This document shows positions 9,390 through 19,010 of a stretch of 64,000 bases of DNA, piece after piece. Source of the stretch: Vibrio superstes (GTDB lineage Bacteria; Pseudomonadota; Gammaproteobacteria; Enterobacterales; Vibrionaceae); NCBI RefSeq assembly GCF_003569005.1, contig NZ_BCUR01000004.1:1711111-1775110 (forward strand), read 5' to 3'. The notes under the pieces are model-generated. The model had not been told where the DNA came from. It did no database searches and was given only the letters and a program-made list of their open reading frames with translations. Position 1 is the stretch's first letter; the number at the start of each line of letters is the position of its first letter. The position numbers and the translations under genes were made by a program.

Positions 9390-9395
9390 TATAAT
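9390..9395 (+). promoter_or_regulatory. Probable -10 element of the ygiQ promoter
   Basis: A perfect TATAAT lies 29 bases before the ATG at 9424. No good -35 hexamer is visible at the ideal spacing. If real, transcription starts near 9402. This excludes the ATG at 9394 as start codon, because that codon overlaps the -10 element. Confidence 0.5.
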
Positions 9396-9423
9396 GCACC
9401 GCTTGCTCAAAAGAGGTCAAAAA

Positions 9424-11739
9424 ATGCACAACACTATTACTCCAATCCACCAATACAAAAAATATTGGGCTGAGTGTTTCGGAACCGCACCATTCTTGCC
9501 AACCAGTCGCAAAGAAATGGACGCTCTAGGTTGGGACAGTTGTGACATTATTATCGTCACTGGCGATGCCTATGTGGACCATCCAAGCTTTGGTATGGCT
9601 ATCATTGGGCGACTTCTAGAAGCTCAAGGCTTTCGTGTTGGTATCATCGCGCAGCCACGATGGAACAACAAAGACGACTTCATGACGCTGGGTAAACCAA
9701 ACCTATTCTTTGGCATTACCGCTGGTAATATGGACTCAATGATCAACCGCTACACTGCGGATAGAAAATTGCGTCACGATGATGCCTATACCCCGAATAA
9801 TGAAGGCGGTAAACGCCCTGATCGTGCGACCTTAGTGTATTCTCAGCGCTGTCGTGAAGCCTTCAAAGGCACACCTATTGTTCTTGGTGGTATTGAGGCG
9901 AGTCTTCGTCGTATCGCGCACTATGACTACTGGTCAGATAAAGTACGTCGCTCAGTCATCTTCGATGCAAAGGCAGATTTACTTCTTTTTGGAAACGCTG
10001 AACGTGCGCTTATCGAGGTGGCACATCGCCTTTCTGACGGTGAAGACATTGCACAAATGACCAACATTCGTGGCACAGCGGTAAACTTAGCGCAGGCGCC
10101 AGAGCAGTTTAAGATCATCGATTCATCACGCATAGAAAAACCAGGCAAAGCCTTCGTACCGACTAACCCTTACGAAGTCGAAACCAACTGCAGTGATAAA
10201 ACCTCAGAGCAAACCGAAGTTAAGGCTGAACCTGTAGTGGTTCGCCCTAGCCGCCATGACTCGGAAACCACCGCCATTCGCATACCTGCGTATGAAAAGC
10301 TGCATAACGACAGAATCTTATATGCCCACGCAAGTCGTGTGATGCATCTCGAAACCAACCCTCACTCTGGCCGAGCGCTAATACAGCGTCATGGCGATCG
10401 TGAGCTATGGGTAAACCAACCGCCAATTCCTCTGACAACAGCAGAGATGGACTATGTGTTCGGTCTACCGTTTGCGCGTGTACCCCACCCTATGTATGGC
10501 AAGGCAAAGATCCCTGCTTACGACATGATCAAAACCTCGGTTAACATCATGCGTGGCTGTTTTGGTGGTTGTTCGTTCTGTTCTATTACAGAGCATGAAG
10601 GGCGCATTATTCAAAACCGCTCTCAAGAGTCGATCCTTAACGAACTCGAAGAGATCAGAGACAAGGTGCCTGGATTTACTGGCACTATATCCGATCTTGG
10701 TGGCCCAACGGCTAATATGTACCGCCTTGGCTGTAGCATTCCTAAGGCCGAAGCGACGTGTCGTCGTCCATCTTGTGTATTCCCAGGCATTTGTAACAAG
10801 CTAAACACAGACCATAAGCATACTATTGATCTCTACCGCGCTGCCCGTAAGGTGCCAGGTGTGAAAAAGGTGATGATAGCTTCTGGTGTGCGTTACGATC
10901 TCGCCATTGAGTCTCCAGAATACGTCAAAGAGTTGGTGACTCACCACGTTGGCGGATACCTGAAGATCGCTCCAGAGCACACAGAAAAAGGTCCTCTAGA
11001 CAAAATGATGAAGCCGGGCATGGGCACCTATGACCGCTTCAAAGAAATGTTTGAGAAGTACAGCAAAGAAGCAGGTAAAAAACAGTATCTGATCCCTTAT
11101 TTCATCTCTGCCCACCCTGGTACAGAAGATGAGGATATGGTGAACCTTGCGCAATGGCTAAAATCAAACAGCTACGAATGCGATCAGGTTCAGAACTTTT
11201 ATCCTTCACCTATGTGTAACGCCACAGCAATGTACTACTCAGAGACCAACCCTCTGAAACGCGTTAAATATAAACAGCGTGAAGATGTACCGGTTGCTAA
11301 GGGTGAGCGTCAGCGCCGCCTGCACAAAGCATTGCTTCGTTATCACGATCCAGCCAACTGGCCAATGATCCGGGAAGCGCTGATCAGCATGGGCAAAAAA
11401 CACCTCATTGGTGACAAGCCAAACTGCTTGGTTCCAGAAGAAGATCTCGATAAACAAACGCCAGCACAGCGCCGTAAGTCCGGACGCCACGGCGCACACC
11501 GCTTTGCAACCAAGCACACCGACAGCCAGCCAGACATTCGCAAGCCAAATCAAAGAGGCAAAGCGAAGCCAGGACAAAGCCGAAACGGGAATAGTACGCA
11601 GGGTAATGCAGGCCAAGGTAACAATGCTAAGGGAAGTAATACCCAAGGCAAGGCCGGTGCAAACAATAAGGGCGGTCAACAAAACCGACCACATGCAGGT
11701 AAACCGAAGGCAGGTAAGAAACCTAGCCGTCAGAGGTAA
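9424..11739 (+). CDS. ygiQ: YgiQ family radical SAM protein
   Basis: The 771-residue cytosolic protein has the YgiQ layout: N-terminal segment ('[20 protein letters not shown]', then '[11 protein letters not shown]'), a central radical SAM core and a basic C-terminal tail. The iron-sulfur cluster ligands are C379, C383 and C386 in 'GCFGGCSFC'. Family members are annotated as radical SAM enzymes of unknown substrate. The last 65 residues or so are low-complexity, rich in Gly, Asn, Gln and Lys, a variable feature that may bind nucleic acid. The start at 9424 has AAGAGG at 9411-9416. An ATG at 9394 overlaps the -10 element and is rejected. Confidence 0.93.
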   Translation: MHNTITPIHQYKKYWAECFGTAPFLPTSRKEMDALGWDSCDIIIVTGDAYVDHPSFGMAIIGRLLEAQGFRVGIIAQPRWNNKDDFMTLGKPNLFFGITAGNMDSMINRYTADRKLRHDDAYTPNNEGGKRPDRATLVYSQRCREAFKGTPIVLGGIEASLRRIAHYDYWSDKVRRSVIFDAKADLLLFGNAERALIEVAHRLSDGEDIAQMTNIRGTAVNLAQAPEQFKIIDSSRIEKPGKAFVPTNPYEVETNCSDKTSEQTEVKAEPVVVRPSRHDSETTAIRIPAYEKLHNDRILYAHASRVMHLETNPHSGRALIQRHGDRELWVNQPPIPLTTAEMDYVFGLPFARVPHPMYGKAKIPAYDMIKTSVNIMRGCFGGCSFCSITEHEGRIIQNRSQESILNELEEIRDKVPGFTGTISDLGGPTANMYRLGCSIPKAEATCRRPSCVFPGICNKLNTDHKHTIDLYRAARKVPGVKKVMIASGVRYDLAIESPEYVKELVTHHVGGYLKIAPEHTEKGPLDKMMKPGMGTYDRFKEMFEKYSKEAGKKQYLIPYFISAHPGTEDEDMVNLAQWLKSNSYECDQVQNFYPSPMCNATAMYYSETNPLKRVKYKQREDVPVAKGERQRRLHKALLRYHDPANWPMIREALISMGKKHLIGDKPNCLVPEEDLDKQTPAQRRKSGRHGAHRFATKHTDSQPDIRKPNQRGKAKPGQSRNGNSTQGNAGQGNNAKGSNTQGKAGANNKGGQQNRPHAGKPKAGKKPSRQR

Positions 11740-11748
11740 ATCCCACCC

Positions 11749-11866
11749 CTATAGCTGTCAGATTCAAGCTTCAAGACTATAGCTTTCACTCTGATATGAC
11801 CCCGTGTCTACTTTTACGGGGTCATATCACTGCTGTCAGCTTGAAGCTTGTGGCTGATAGCTTGTA
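11749..11866. repeat. Direct repeat pair around a palindromic hairpin
   Basis: Two similar segments of about 34 bp in the same orientation (11753-11786 and 11833-11866, sharing GCTGTCAG, AAGCTT and ATAGCTT) flank a perfect 13 bp stem (GATATGACCCCGT / ACGGGGTCATATC, 11793-11828, 10-base loop). The region separates the converging ygiQ and exporter genes and probably terminates both, although no long T-run follows the hairpin. Confidence 0.65.
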
Positions 11867-11867
11867 C

Positions 11868-14375
11868 CTACCCCCTAGACTCAAACCTATGTAAGAACGC
11901 AGGCAGAATCAGCAGACTAAAGCAGAGTATTGCACTTAGCGCTATAGTCAGCAAAAACCCAATCGAGTACATCCCCTGATGTTCAGCCAAGGTCAATGCG
12001 CCAAAGGTGGCGATGGTGGTCAAGCAGCTGATCAAGGTTGCTTTCGGCGTTGATGACGAGAAGAATCGTGTAATCGTCTGCTCGTGCCTAAACCGCTTCA
12101 CAATATGAATACCATTATCCACACCAAGACCAAAGATCAGCGGTATAACAATGATGTTGGCCATATTCAGCGACTGACCAAACCAATGCGCTAACGCAAG
12201 TGTGGTCGTCGTGGTTAGCAGTAACGGAATAAAGATAAACAAGATATCCAGCTTATAACGTACGCTGAATATCAAGATAAGCGTAATGGCAACAATCGAT
12301 ATCGCGATTGCGGTGTAAAACGCCTTCACAATAATCTGCCCCACTTGTTGCTCGGCAACAGCGCGACCGGTCGCTAACGGCGCCACTCGCTGCACTGTCT
12401 CAATAAACACATTCACCTGCGCCACATCTCGCATATCACCCGACGGAGTCACTGACACCAGCCATTGCCCATCATCGGCAATATACTTATGGGCAATTTC
12501 AGCCGGTAACATATCAACCTTAGGATCGACAATTGCTGAGTCTTGAGACGCTAACGCCTGCATTAAAGGCTGAATCTTGGCCGTTAAATGCTGCTGCAAG
12601 GCTTGCTCATCGCTATTCGTTTCTGACGCTTGACTCAAATTCAGTAGTTGCTGGTACTTTTTCGAAAACTCTGACCAGGTCATCATCGTCGGACGTTTCG
12701 CTTCAGGAGTCGCCGATTCCTGTAACTCATTCACTCGCTGCGAAAAATCCTGAGGTAAAAATGAGTTGGCACTGATGGTAGCCGCAACCTCTGGGCTATC
12801 TTGCAGCTGACTCTCCCAGTCCATTGCTTGCTGGCGATCTTTAGCCACTGCGAATAACTGATAACTAGAGCCAAGCTTATTGTCTTGCAGCCATTGTAGC
12901 GCCTCTACTGACTCAGAGTTTTTGTTCTTTAACACTAAGGTAGAGAAATCAAACTGAAACTGCATTGCCCCGTAACCCGTCGCAACCGCGCCAACCAAGG
13001 TCATTAAGATGATCTTTCTATGTTGAGCAACAATAAACTCGCTGAGTTTTAATGCCACCTTTGAACGCTTGGCATTGCTTCTCTTCACCTTTGGATAGCC
13101 AAAGAACTGAAAGAAAAGAGGGATAACTAGGAAGGTGGCAACAAGCGCTAATATCATGCCTGCTGCTGAAATGACTCCAAGCTCACCAAGTCCGTTATAA
13201 GCCGTCGGATAGAAGCTCAAAAAACCGATGGCGGATGATAAGGCACATAGACCTAGTGGTGAGATACAGTGCTGAACAGAGAGCGCTAAACTTTCGCGGT
13301 TATCGTGACCCTTTAATCTTTGTTCATATACATGCAAGCTAAGGTGAACGGCAAAATCCACGCCCAAGCCAATAAAAATAACCATAAACACAATGGAGAT
13401 GGTATTAAACGAGCCCACCAGCAATAGACCAGCTGCAAAGGTCCAAACCAAGCCAACGATTACTGCAAGGTAGCTCGCAACGATAATCCTTAAAGAGCGA
13501 ATACCCACCGCAAGAATGAGTATTAAACTGATTAGTGATACCGTCCCCGCAAGCGCAACGCTATCGTTCGCATCTTGAATCTCATCATAATCTAACGCCG
13601 TTTGCCCGGTCACTCGCACCATCACATCCGCAGGCATACCCACACTGGCAATCACTTCACGAACCGTATTCATGATGAGTTTATTCGGTTCAGTTTCAGA
13701 ATAATCAGGAACGGCAGTTAAGCTGATCACATAGCCATTGGGTACAGAGACATCTGAAAATAATAGGCTTTGCCAATCAACATCTTTATCTTGCATCGCC
13801 TCGAGTAGCGGCTGAATCAAGGTGTTAATTTCTTCGGGAGAGCGCTCGCTTGCAGAGAGTTTCTCATCCAACGCACCAAGATAAGGCTGTAAGCTATTCA
13901 TTTGAGTGGAGAGCATGACCTCAGGCAACAGCAGTGCAACCTTGTCCCTAAGGGATTGGTATTCGTTGTCACTTAGAAAGCCTATAGCGTATTGCTCAAA
14001 CCACTGCAAGGTAGAAGGCGCGAACACATCAGCAAACAGCTGACGCTTTTTGAATGCCTGTGCCAATTTCTCGGTTGCTATCTTAGCTTGCTCGCCATCT
14101 TTTGAAGATACGGCGATGATGATGTTCCCAGAGTCAGGGAATACCGCCTCTACCGCATCAAGATTGTCACGCCACTCCCCTTTTTGTTCCACTAGGTCAC
14201 TGAGATCCGCATTCATTGAAAAATGAGTCGACCCATAATAGCCAGCAACCATAGTAACCATCACAAGAAATAGAAGAAGGGTCTTTGGGAAACGAATAAT
14301 AGTGTCAGTGAAACGTTGCACAGTAGGTGCCTCAACAAAGCGACGGTCGAAAAAAGTAGGCAAATTATTGAACAA
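11868..14375 (-). CDS. RND superfamily exporter with MMPL domains
   Basis: The 835-residue inner-membrane protein is built as two similar halves. Each has one N-terminal helix, a large periplasmic domain and a cluster of five or six helices. The MMPL/RND pattern is seen in 'VFMVIFIGLGVDFAVHLSLHVYEQ' and in the second half 'IIVIPLIFGLGVDNGIHIVKRFRHE'. Such proteins export lipids or hydrophobic molecules using the proton gradient; the hopanoid transporter HpnN is a known relative. The substrate here is unknown. Its start region overlaps the presumed upstream region of the divergent lipase gene. Confidence 0.85.
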   Translation of the reverse strand: MFNNLPTFFDRRFVEAPTVQRFTDTIIRFPKTLLLFLVMVTMVAGYYGSTHFSMNADLSDLVEQKGEWRDNLDAVEAVFPDSGNIIIAVSSKDGEQAKIATEKLAQAFKKRQLFADVFAPSTLQWFEQYAIGFLSDNEYQSLRDKVALLLPEVMLSTQMNSLQPYLGALDEKLSASERSPEEINTLIQPLLEAMQDKDVDWQSLLFSDVSVPNGYVISLTAVPDYSETEPNKLIMNTVREVIASVGMPADVMVRVTGQTALDYDEIQDANDSVALAGTVSLISLILILAVGIRSLRIIVASYLAVIVGLVWTFAAGLLLVGSFNTISIVFMVIFIGLGVDFAVHLSLHVYEQRLKGHDNRESLALSVQHCISPLGLCALSSAIGFLSFYPTAYNGLGELGVISAAGMILALVATFLVIPLFFQFFGYPKVKRSNAKRSKVALKLSEFIVAQHRKIILMTLVGAVATGYGAMQFQFDFSTLVLKNKNSESVEALQWLQDNKLGSSYQLFAVAKDRQQAMDWESQLQDSPEVAATISANSFLPQDFSQRVNELQESATPEAKRPTMMTWSEFSKKYQQLLNLSQASETNSDEQALQQHLTAKIQPLMQALASQDSAIVDPKVDMLPAEIAHKYIADDGQWLVSVTPSGDMRDVAQVNVFIETVQRVAPLATGRAVAEQQVGQIIVKAFYTAIAISIVAITLILIFSVRYKLDILFIFIPLLLTTTTTLALAHWFGQSLNMANIIVIPLIFGLGVDNGIHIVKRFRHEQTITRFFSSSTPKATLISCLTTIATFGALTLAEHQGMYSIGFLLTIALSAILCFSLLILPAFLHRFESRG

Positions 14376-14496
14376 GAGTCTGTTATAAGCAATCTATACA
14401 GCGAGTTATCGGTAATTCATCGCTCAGACGGTCACATAATCGTCATTTTTCCGCGACACAATAGGCTTTTGATCCAAAGATTGTTCGGTTTAGTCA

Positions 14497-15285
14497 TTGA
14501 AAAGCCTCAAACGATATCAATACGAACGCTACGCTGTGCTCTGTCGGTTAGCCTATCCTCGTGTATTCAAACAAACCGCCTTTGGATTCGACCCCAATGG
14601 TCAACGCATTATTCGCAATGCCCAAGGCAATATCATGATGCGGGTCCTTTGGAACAAGCAACGTGAAGAAGTGGTACTGGTGATTAAGGGCTCTCACAGT
14701 GTCAAAGACTGGCTGCTAAATCTCGGTTTCTGGCACAAGAGCTGCAAAAATTTTGGGCTTGATTACTCCATCCACGCTGGCTTTCACTATCTGCTGTCTC
14801 AAGAAAGCCCTCCTTCTCACAGAGATGACCAGCTTGGATTGTCAGTATTTGAGCGTGTTTTGGCCATCATTGAGCCACGTCTTAAACATGGATATCGTCT
14901 CGTTATCACAGGTCACTCCTCAGGAGGTGCAATCGGGAGTGTCATTGGGGATTATGTTGAACATCATTACCCAAAAGCGATCAAGCGCATCGTTACCTTT
15001 GGTCAGCCTGCGGTGGGTTGCTGGCGCTTTAAAAAGCATTACCGACTCGCACACAAAACCTATCGCGTCTGCTGCGACCTAGACATAGTGACCTTTATGC
15101 CCTTAATTCCCCTTGCTTATTGGCATGTGGGAAAACTCCTTTGGCTGTACAACGGGCGCATCTATGAAAATACGCCTACCTTCATTCGCTTAGGGCGCTC
15201 TCTAATAAGTTGGCTCATTCGTCCTTTCTCTTATCACTTAATGAGCAAATACATCCGTAACAAGGATTTCTTTGACGAGCATTAG
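14497..15285 (+). CDS. Lipase class 3 family protein
   Basis: The 262-residue protein has an alpha/beta-hydrolase nucleophile elbow 'ITGHSSGGAIG' (Ser of GHSSG), a downstream Asp in 'CCDLDIVTFMP' and a His shortly after ('YWHVGK'), as in fungal-type class 3 lipases. There is no signal peptide, so it is probably cytosolic or membrane-associated. The start is a TTG without a clear ribosome-binding site. It is chosen because the upstream residues 'YQYERYAVLCRLAYPRVF' look like conserved N-terminal sequence and no ATG lies near. The true substrate is not predictable. Confidence 0.8.
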   Translation: MKSLKRYQYERYAVLCRLAYPRVFKQTAFGFDPNGQRIIRNAQGNIMMRVLWNKQREEVVLVIKGSHSVKDWLLNLGFWHKSCKNFGLDYSIHAGFHYLLSQESPPSHRDDQLGLSVFERVLAIIEPRLKHGYRLVITGHSSGGAIGSVIGDYVEHHYPKAIKRIVTFGQPAVGCWRFKKHYRLAHKTYRVCCDLDIVTFMPLIPLAYWHVGKLLWLYNGRIYENTPTFIRLGRSLISWLIRPFSYHLMSKYIRNKDFFDEH

Positions 15286-15345
15286 ATCGCTCTCACCCAC
15301 ATCTACGTAATAACATTCACTAGGAAAGCAGTGGGTGAGAGCAGA

Positions 15346-16626
15346 ATGAATGATAAAAAACGAGGGTTAATATGGTTTGGCAACGATTGCCGAATCAGCG
15401 ACAACAATCTCCTCATTAGAGCCCATCATGAGGTAGATGAGTTGATTTTCGTTTATCTACCCTACTCTAAACTTACCAACTCGGAAGATGTTCACCGTCC
15501 TTTTGTTAAGTCAGAACACCTCGAGAATTTTGAACTCGAATCATTGAGTAACTTAGCTACATCTCTCGGTAGGCACGGTCACAGACTATATACACCACAT
15601 GATTTCTCCCACCTGTGCCAGATCATCGATACACTGCAAGTCAACACTCTATATCGAGCGTTTCACCCTGGCATGTACGAACAAGAAGCGGAAAAAGCCA
15701 TTGCTCAGACATTTCCACAGCTGACTGTTTGCAGTGCCTATACAGGGTCTTTATTTCACCATAGCCAACTTCCATTTACGCCTGAGGCGTACCCTGCAAC
15801 CTTCACCCAATTTAGAAAGCGCGTAGAACATCTCACTATTGTCAAACCTCTTCAGGAACCTGCAAGGTTACCAGAACCCATTGTTATTGATTGCAATGCC
15901 ATAGAGCCTATCCTCACGACAGAAGAAGCATATGGCAGCTTTGTTGGCGGTGAGAAGGCTGGACACAATCACCTATCTCAATACTTTTCGTCACAGCTCC
16001 CGCACAGTTATAAGCTGGTCAGGAACCAACTAGATGGTTGGGACAACTCGACAAAATTCTCCCCATGGCTGGCTTCAGGCAATCTTTCAGCACGACAAGT
16101 TTGGCATAACGTGATTCAATTTGAGCGCGAGCACGGCGCTAATGATTCAAGTTACTGGATTAAATTTGAACTGCTTTGGAGAGAGTTTTTCCATTGGTAC
16201 AGTGCATGGCATCAAGAGAAGCTGTTTCACTCTGGAGGCATACGCAAAGAGCCTCAGCTTTGGGATGATGATGCGGCGACACTGGAGGCGTGGGTCAATG
16301 GCGAGACCGGCTTCGATATCGTTGATGCCTGCATGAGGCAGCTGAAGAACACTGGGTTTATGTCAAATAGAGGCAGGCAGTTGGTCGCCAGCTGTTTGAT
16401 ACACGAGCTTGGTTTGGACTGGAGGCTCGGTGCACTGTATTTCGAACACAACTTAATTGACTATGACGTTGGCTCAAACTGGGGAAATTGGCAGTACATC
16501 GCAGGTGTGGGGGCCGATTCCAAACCAGTCAGGCGCTTCGACCTTGATAAGCAAACCCAGATGTATGACCCTTCAAGAGCCTTCATCAATCGTTGGCTAA
16601 ATAAAGAGTGGCAAAAATGCGGATAA
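15346..16626 (+). CDS. DASH family cryptochrome/photolyase
   Basis: A 426-residue flavoprotein. The N-terminal photolyase domain ('GLIWFGNDCRISDNNLLIRA') binds the antenna cofactor. The C-terminal FAD domain has 'KFSPWLASGNLSARQVW', 'ELLWREFFHWYSAWH', 'MRQLKNTGFMSNRGRQLVAS' and 'YDVGSNWGNWQYIAGVG', the typical DASH FAD and DNA-lesion pocket. DASH proteins repair cyclobutane dimers, mainly in single-stranded DNA, and may signal light. The ATG at 15346 is preferred over the GTG at 15331 because GGTGAG lies at good distance before it. Its end overlaps the following SDR gene by 10 bases. Confidence 0.92.
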   Translation: MNDKKRGLIWFGNDCRISDNNLLIRAHHEVDELIFVYLPYSKLTNSEDVHRPFVKSEHLENFELESLSNLATSLGRHGHRLYTPHDFSHLCQIIDTLQVNTLYRAFHPGMYEQEAEKAIAQTFPQLTVCSAYTGSLFHHSQLPFTPEAYPATFTQFRKRVEHLTIVKPLQEPARLPEPIVIDCNAIEPILTTEEAYGSFVGGEKAGHNHLSQYFSSQLPHSYKLVRNQLDGWDNSTKFSPWLASGNLSARQVWHNVIQFEREHGANDSSYWIKFELLWREFFHWYSAWHQEKLFHSGGIRKEPQLWDDDAATLEAWVNGETGFDIVDACMRQLKNTGFMSNRGRQLVASCLIHELGLDWRLGALYFEHNLIDYDVGSNWGNWQYIAGVGADSKPVRRFDLDKQTQMYDPSRAFINRWLNKEWQKCG

Positions 16627-17333
16627 TGATTGTGGGTGCAGGCGGCGGTATCGGTTCGGCCCTCCTTGAAAAATGCATGGAGGCCTACCCCTTCGCCACC
16701 TTTGAGGCGACATATCTGAGTAATAAGCCTGAGTTCGAGGCTGAACGGGTCTCATGGCATCGCCTTGATGTCACAGACGAAAGGCAGGTTGAAGAGCTGA
16801 GCCATCAGTTTTCCCAGATGGACTGGATCGTCAACTGCGTTGGGTTACTTCATTGCCAGCACCACGGTCCTGAAAAAAGCATCAAACATCTCGATGCAGA
16901 CTTTTTTATTGAAAATTTTCGCCGCAACACCTTACCAACGCTACTTCTTGCCAAGTACTTTCAAGACAAGCTTATCTCTAGCAACCAAACTGACGTCGCA
17001 AAATTTGTCACTTTGTCCGCTCGCGTGGGCAGTATAGAAGACAACCGACTGGGTGGGTGGTACAGCTACCGCGCTTCAAAGAGTGCCCTGAATATGGCAC
17101 TTAAGAACCTGCGCAACGAATGGCAGCGCTGTCATAAGCCTATCGCAGTATTGGCACTGCACCCCGGTACCACAGATACTCAATTGTCCGAACCTTTTCA
17201 AAGAAACCTACCTGAGGGTCAACTAATGACCCCAATGCAAACTGCACATTTTCTACTTGAGCAGATAGATGCTTTAGATGCTGAATCTTCAGGGACGTTT
17301 AAGGATTATGCGGGAGAGACTATTCCGTGGTAA
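16617..17333 (+). CDS. Short-chain dehydrogenase/reductase (C-factor-like)
   Basis: A 238-residue Rossmann-fold enzyme. The N-terminal nucleotide-binding motif is 'VGAGGGIGSALLEK'. The 'DWIVNCVGLLH' segment takes the place of the usual NNAG. The catalytic Ser is in 'VTLSARVGSI' and the YxxxK motif is 'YSYRASKSALN'. 'ALHPGTTDTQLS' follows, typical of the CsgA/C-factor-like branch. Substrate unknown. The ATG at 16617 lies inside the end of the cryptochrome gene with GAGTG before it, so the two are translationally coupled and probably share a condition of expression. Confidence 0.85.
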   Translation: MRIMIVGAGGGIGSALLEKCMEAYPFATFEATYLSNKPEFEAERVSWHRLDVTDERQVEELSHQFSQMDWIVNCVGLLHCQHHGPEKSIKHLDADFFIENFRRNTLPTLLLAKYFQDKLISSNQTDVAKFVTLSARVGSIEDNRLGGWYSYRASKSALNMALKNLRNEWQRCHKPIAVLALHPGTTDTQLSEPFQRNLPEGQLMTPMQTAHFLLEQIDALDAESSGTFKDYAGETIPW

Positions 17334-17414
17334 TTCAGGCAACGAGCTTCGGTAACCCCTGATTCGTTCAGTGCCATTCCGGTCGTCTTCTAACAAGGCG
17401 TTCTCTACACCGTT

Positions 17415-17822
17415 TTATAAGAGCAGGGATAATTCCCTTTCGATCATGTCGATTTCAAGTTGCTCTTCTTCGATCTTTCTTTGGTATTTATGTACTTTAT
17501 CTTCTTCTTGATACGTCATAGCCTCATTAAGTTCAGACTGGTACTCATCGATTTCAATTTTCGATTCTTCAAGTTTTTCGAGTAATTCGTTTTTTAAATC
17601 TTCATTTGTACAATAATCACTTACCTGATTGAGAGCGCTATTCAAACCAGCTAGCTTTTCGCTATGTCCATTAAGTTTTGCAGTTTCCATTTTAGCTTCA
17701 ATGATGCAGGCTTTTTTCTCGCAACCGACTTTGTGTGAGCATTCAGAAGCAGAGGCACTCAAAGAGGAAAGGATAAGAGTGATGGGTAGTAAAATTTTCC
17801 AGTAATTGCTATACACGGTCAT
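17415..17822 (-). CDS. DUF1090 (YqjC-like) periplasmic protein
   Basis: The 135-residue protein has a signal peptide of about 26 residues ('SLSASA'). Then comes the DUF1090 pattern: Cys-containing 'CSHKVGCEKKACIIEAKM', 'KLNGHSEKLAGLNSAL', 'YCTNEDL', and a long charged coiled-coil made mainly of Glu and Lys. Exported to the periplasm; function unknown. The mature protein has four Cys near its N-terminal half, so disulfides are likely. Monocistronic. Confidence 0.8.
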   Translation of the reverse strand: MTVYSNYWKILLPITLILSSLSASASECSHKVGCEKKACIIEAKMETAKLNGHSEKLAGLNSALNQVSDYCTNEDLKNELLEKLEESKIEIDEYQSELNEAMTYQEEDKVHKYQRKIEEEQLEIDMIERELSLLL

Positions 17823-17940
17823 CGCCTATTTTAGATTGAAAGTATGTTTGAGGCAGGACTGTACAGGGAAGATATGGGACGAACTATATTGTTTCATAGC
17901 AATAATTTTACAGATGATATACGGTTCGGCTCACGGTTCG

Positions 17941-18750
17941 TTAGAGTACAAACTCGATACTTTTCTTCTTCATTTTTTGACTGAAATACCGAAAGTACTT
18001 GAATGACTGATCACCCGTTTCTGATAAGTTTTGATAAAAAGGGTTACTGGCAAGAATGGCGGGCTCTACGGTAAAAAGAAACAGACCAAACATAGAGCGC
18101 TTAGGGTCTAAATATAAGTCATACAGAAATTGCGCCATTGCTGGGTCGTGAGCAGGAATAATGAGAGATTTTTTAGTCATACGTTCAGCCATATGCTGAA
18201 GAACTTGGTGTCTAATCGACAGGCTAATAGATCCCACACTTAAAAGCATATTGGTTCTGTCATCATAAAGGATATGCCCAACCATCAGCCCTTTGCTGTA
18301 AAAAACTAAAATCACGATATCATCAGTAGACAAATGATCAGCATTATAAAACCTCATAAAATCCAAAGAGTATAATTTTGAATGGATCGAAAGAATGTCT
18401 TCCCATGAGTCATTAAGAATCGTTTTAATTGTATGAATTTCGACATTATCAATGACGTAACGGTATGAGATATCTTGATTGACAGGAATGTCGCTAAGCT
18501 TAAATGATGGTGATATGACTTCGATCTCTTTTTCATCGTACTCATATTGTTGAGACAAATAATTAGCGATGCCTAATCGTCGAATTAGGCTAGTTGTTGT
18601 GTCGCCTCTTTCCCATTTGCTGATCATCACTTGGTTTACACCATCGAACGCTCGATGAGAATTCGCGAGTAAAGCGGCAAAATCCTCTTGAGAGAGATTA
18701 CGCGCTTCTCGCAGTCGTTTTAACTCTTTGGGAAAGTTTCGGCGATTCAT
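17941..18750 (-). CDS. XRE-type regulator with a ligand-like C-terminal domain
   Basis: The 269-residue protein starts with a helix-turn-helix of the Xre/Cro kind at about 5-65 ('FPKELKRLREARNLSQEDFAALL', then 'NQVMISKWERGDTT'). The remaining 200 residues form a mixed domain with 'DDIVILVFYSKGLMVGHILYDD' and 'MTKKSLIIPAHDPAMAQFLYDLYL', loosely like an acetyltransferase or sensor fold. I do not recognise a named family. No partner toxin or kinase is adjacent, so it is more likely a stand-alone transcription factor than an antitoxin. Its target is unknown. Confidence 0.7.
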   Translation of the reverse strand: MNRRNFPKELKRLREARNLSQEDFAALLANSHRAFDGVNQVMISKWERGDTTTSLIRRLGIANYLSQQYEYDEKEIEVISPSFKLSDIPVNQDISYRYVIDNVEIHTIKTILNDSWEDILSIHSKLYSLDFMRFYNADHLSTDDIVILVFYSKGLMVGHILYDDRTNMLLSVGSISLSIRHQVLQHMAERMTKKSLIIPAHDPAMAQFLYDLYLDPKRSMFGLFLFTVEPAILASNPFYQNLSETGDQSFKYFRYFSQKMKKKSIEFVL

Positions 18751-18845
18751 TTAAGTTGTATATATCCATTTAATGATTAGCACATCAATACCTCATCGTA
18801 ATATCTAGATGTAACCTGACACATTCAGAGTTGGAGAGGCACACA

Positions 18846-19010
18846 TCACTCATTCGAGCTGTTATTCCTCACCTTATTCCTGCGACACCGCTCCGAGCAA
18901 TACAACACCTCATCCCAGCAGCGCTCCCATTTCTTGCGCCAAACAAACGGTAAGCCGCAGGTACGGCATACCTTAGAAGGGAGATCTCGCTTGTCGACGC
19001 GTTTACTCAC
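18846..19010 (-). CDS. DUF2256 family small zinc-ribbon-like protein
   Basis: This 54-residue basic protein is easily missed. It carries the DUF2256 pattern: '[26 protein letters not shown]' followed by '[10 protein letters not shown]' (segments given in parts; Cys at 15, 18, 31, 38 and 42). The cysteines suggest zinc binding. The GTG start at 19010 overlaps the TGA stop of the upstream OppA-like gene (GTGA), so translation is probably coupled. DUF2256 genes are often found near DASH cryptochromes; here the cryptochrome lies 2.2 kb away. Function unknown. Confidence 0.85.
   Translation of the reverse strand: MSKRVDKRDLPSKVCRTCGLPFVWRKKWERCWDEVLYCSERCRRNKVRNNSSNE

Noticed and set aside
9394..9423. 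N-terminal extension of YgiQ by ten residues (ATG at 9394)
   Set aside because: The codon overlaps a perfect TATAAT, and AAGAGG stands before the ATG at 9424, where the family N terminus begins.
10170..10358. Minus-strand frames inside ygiQ, serC and other long genes
   Set aside because: They are shadows of strongly conserved coding sequence, have no ribosome-binding site and no recognisable domain.
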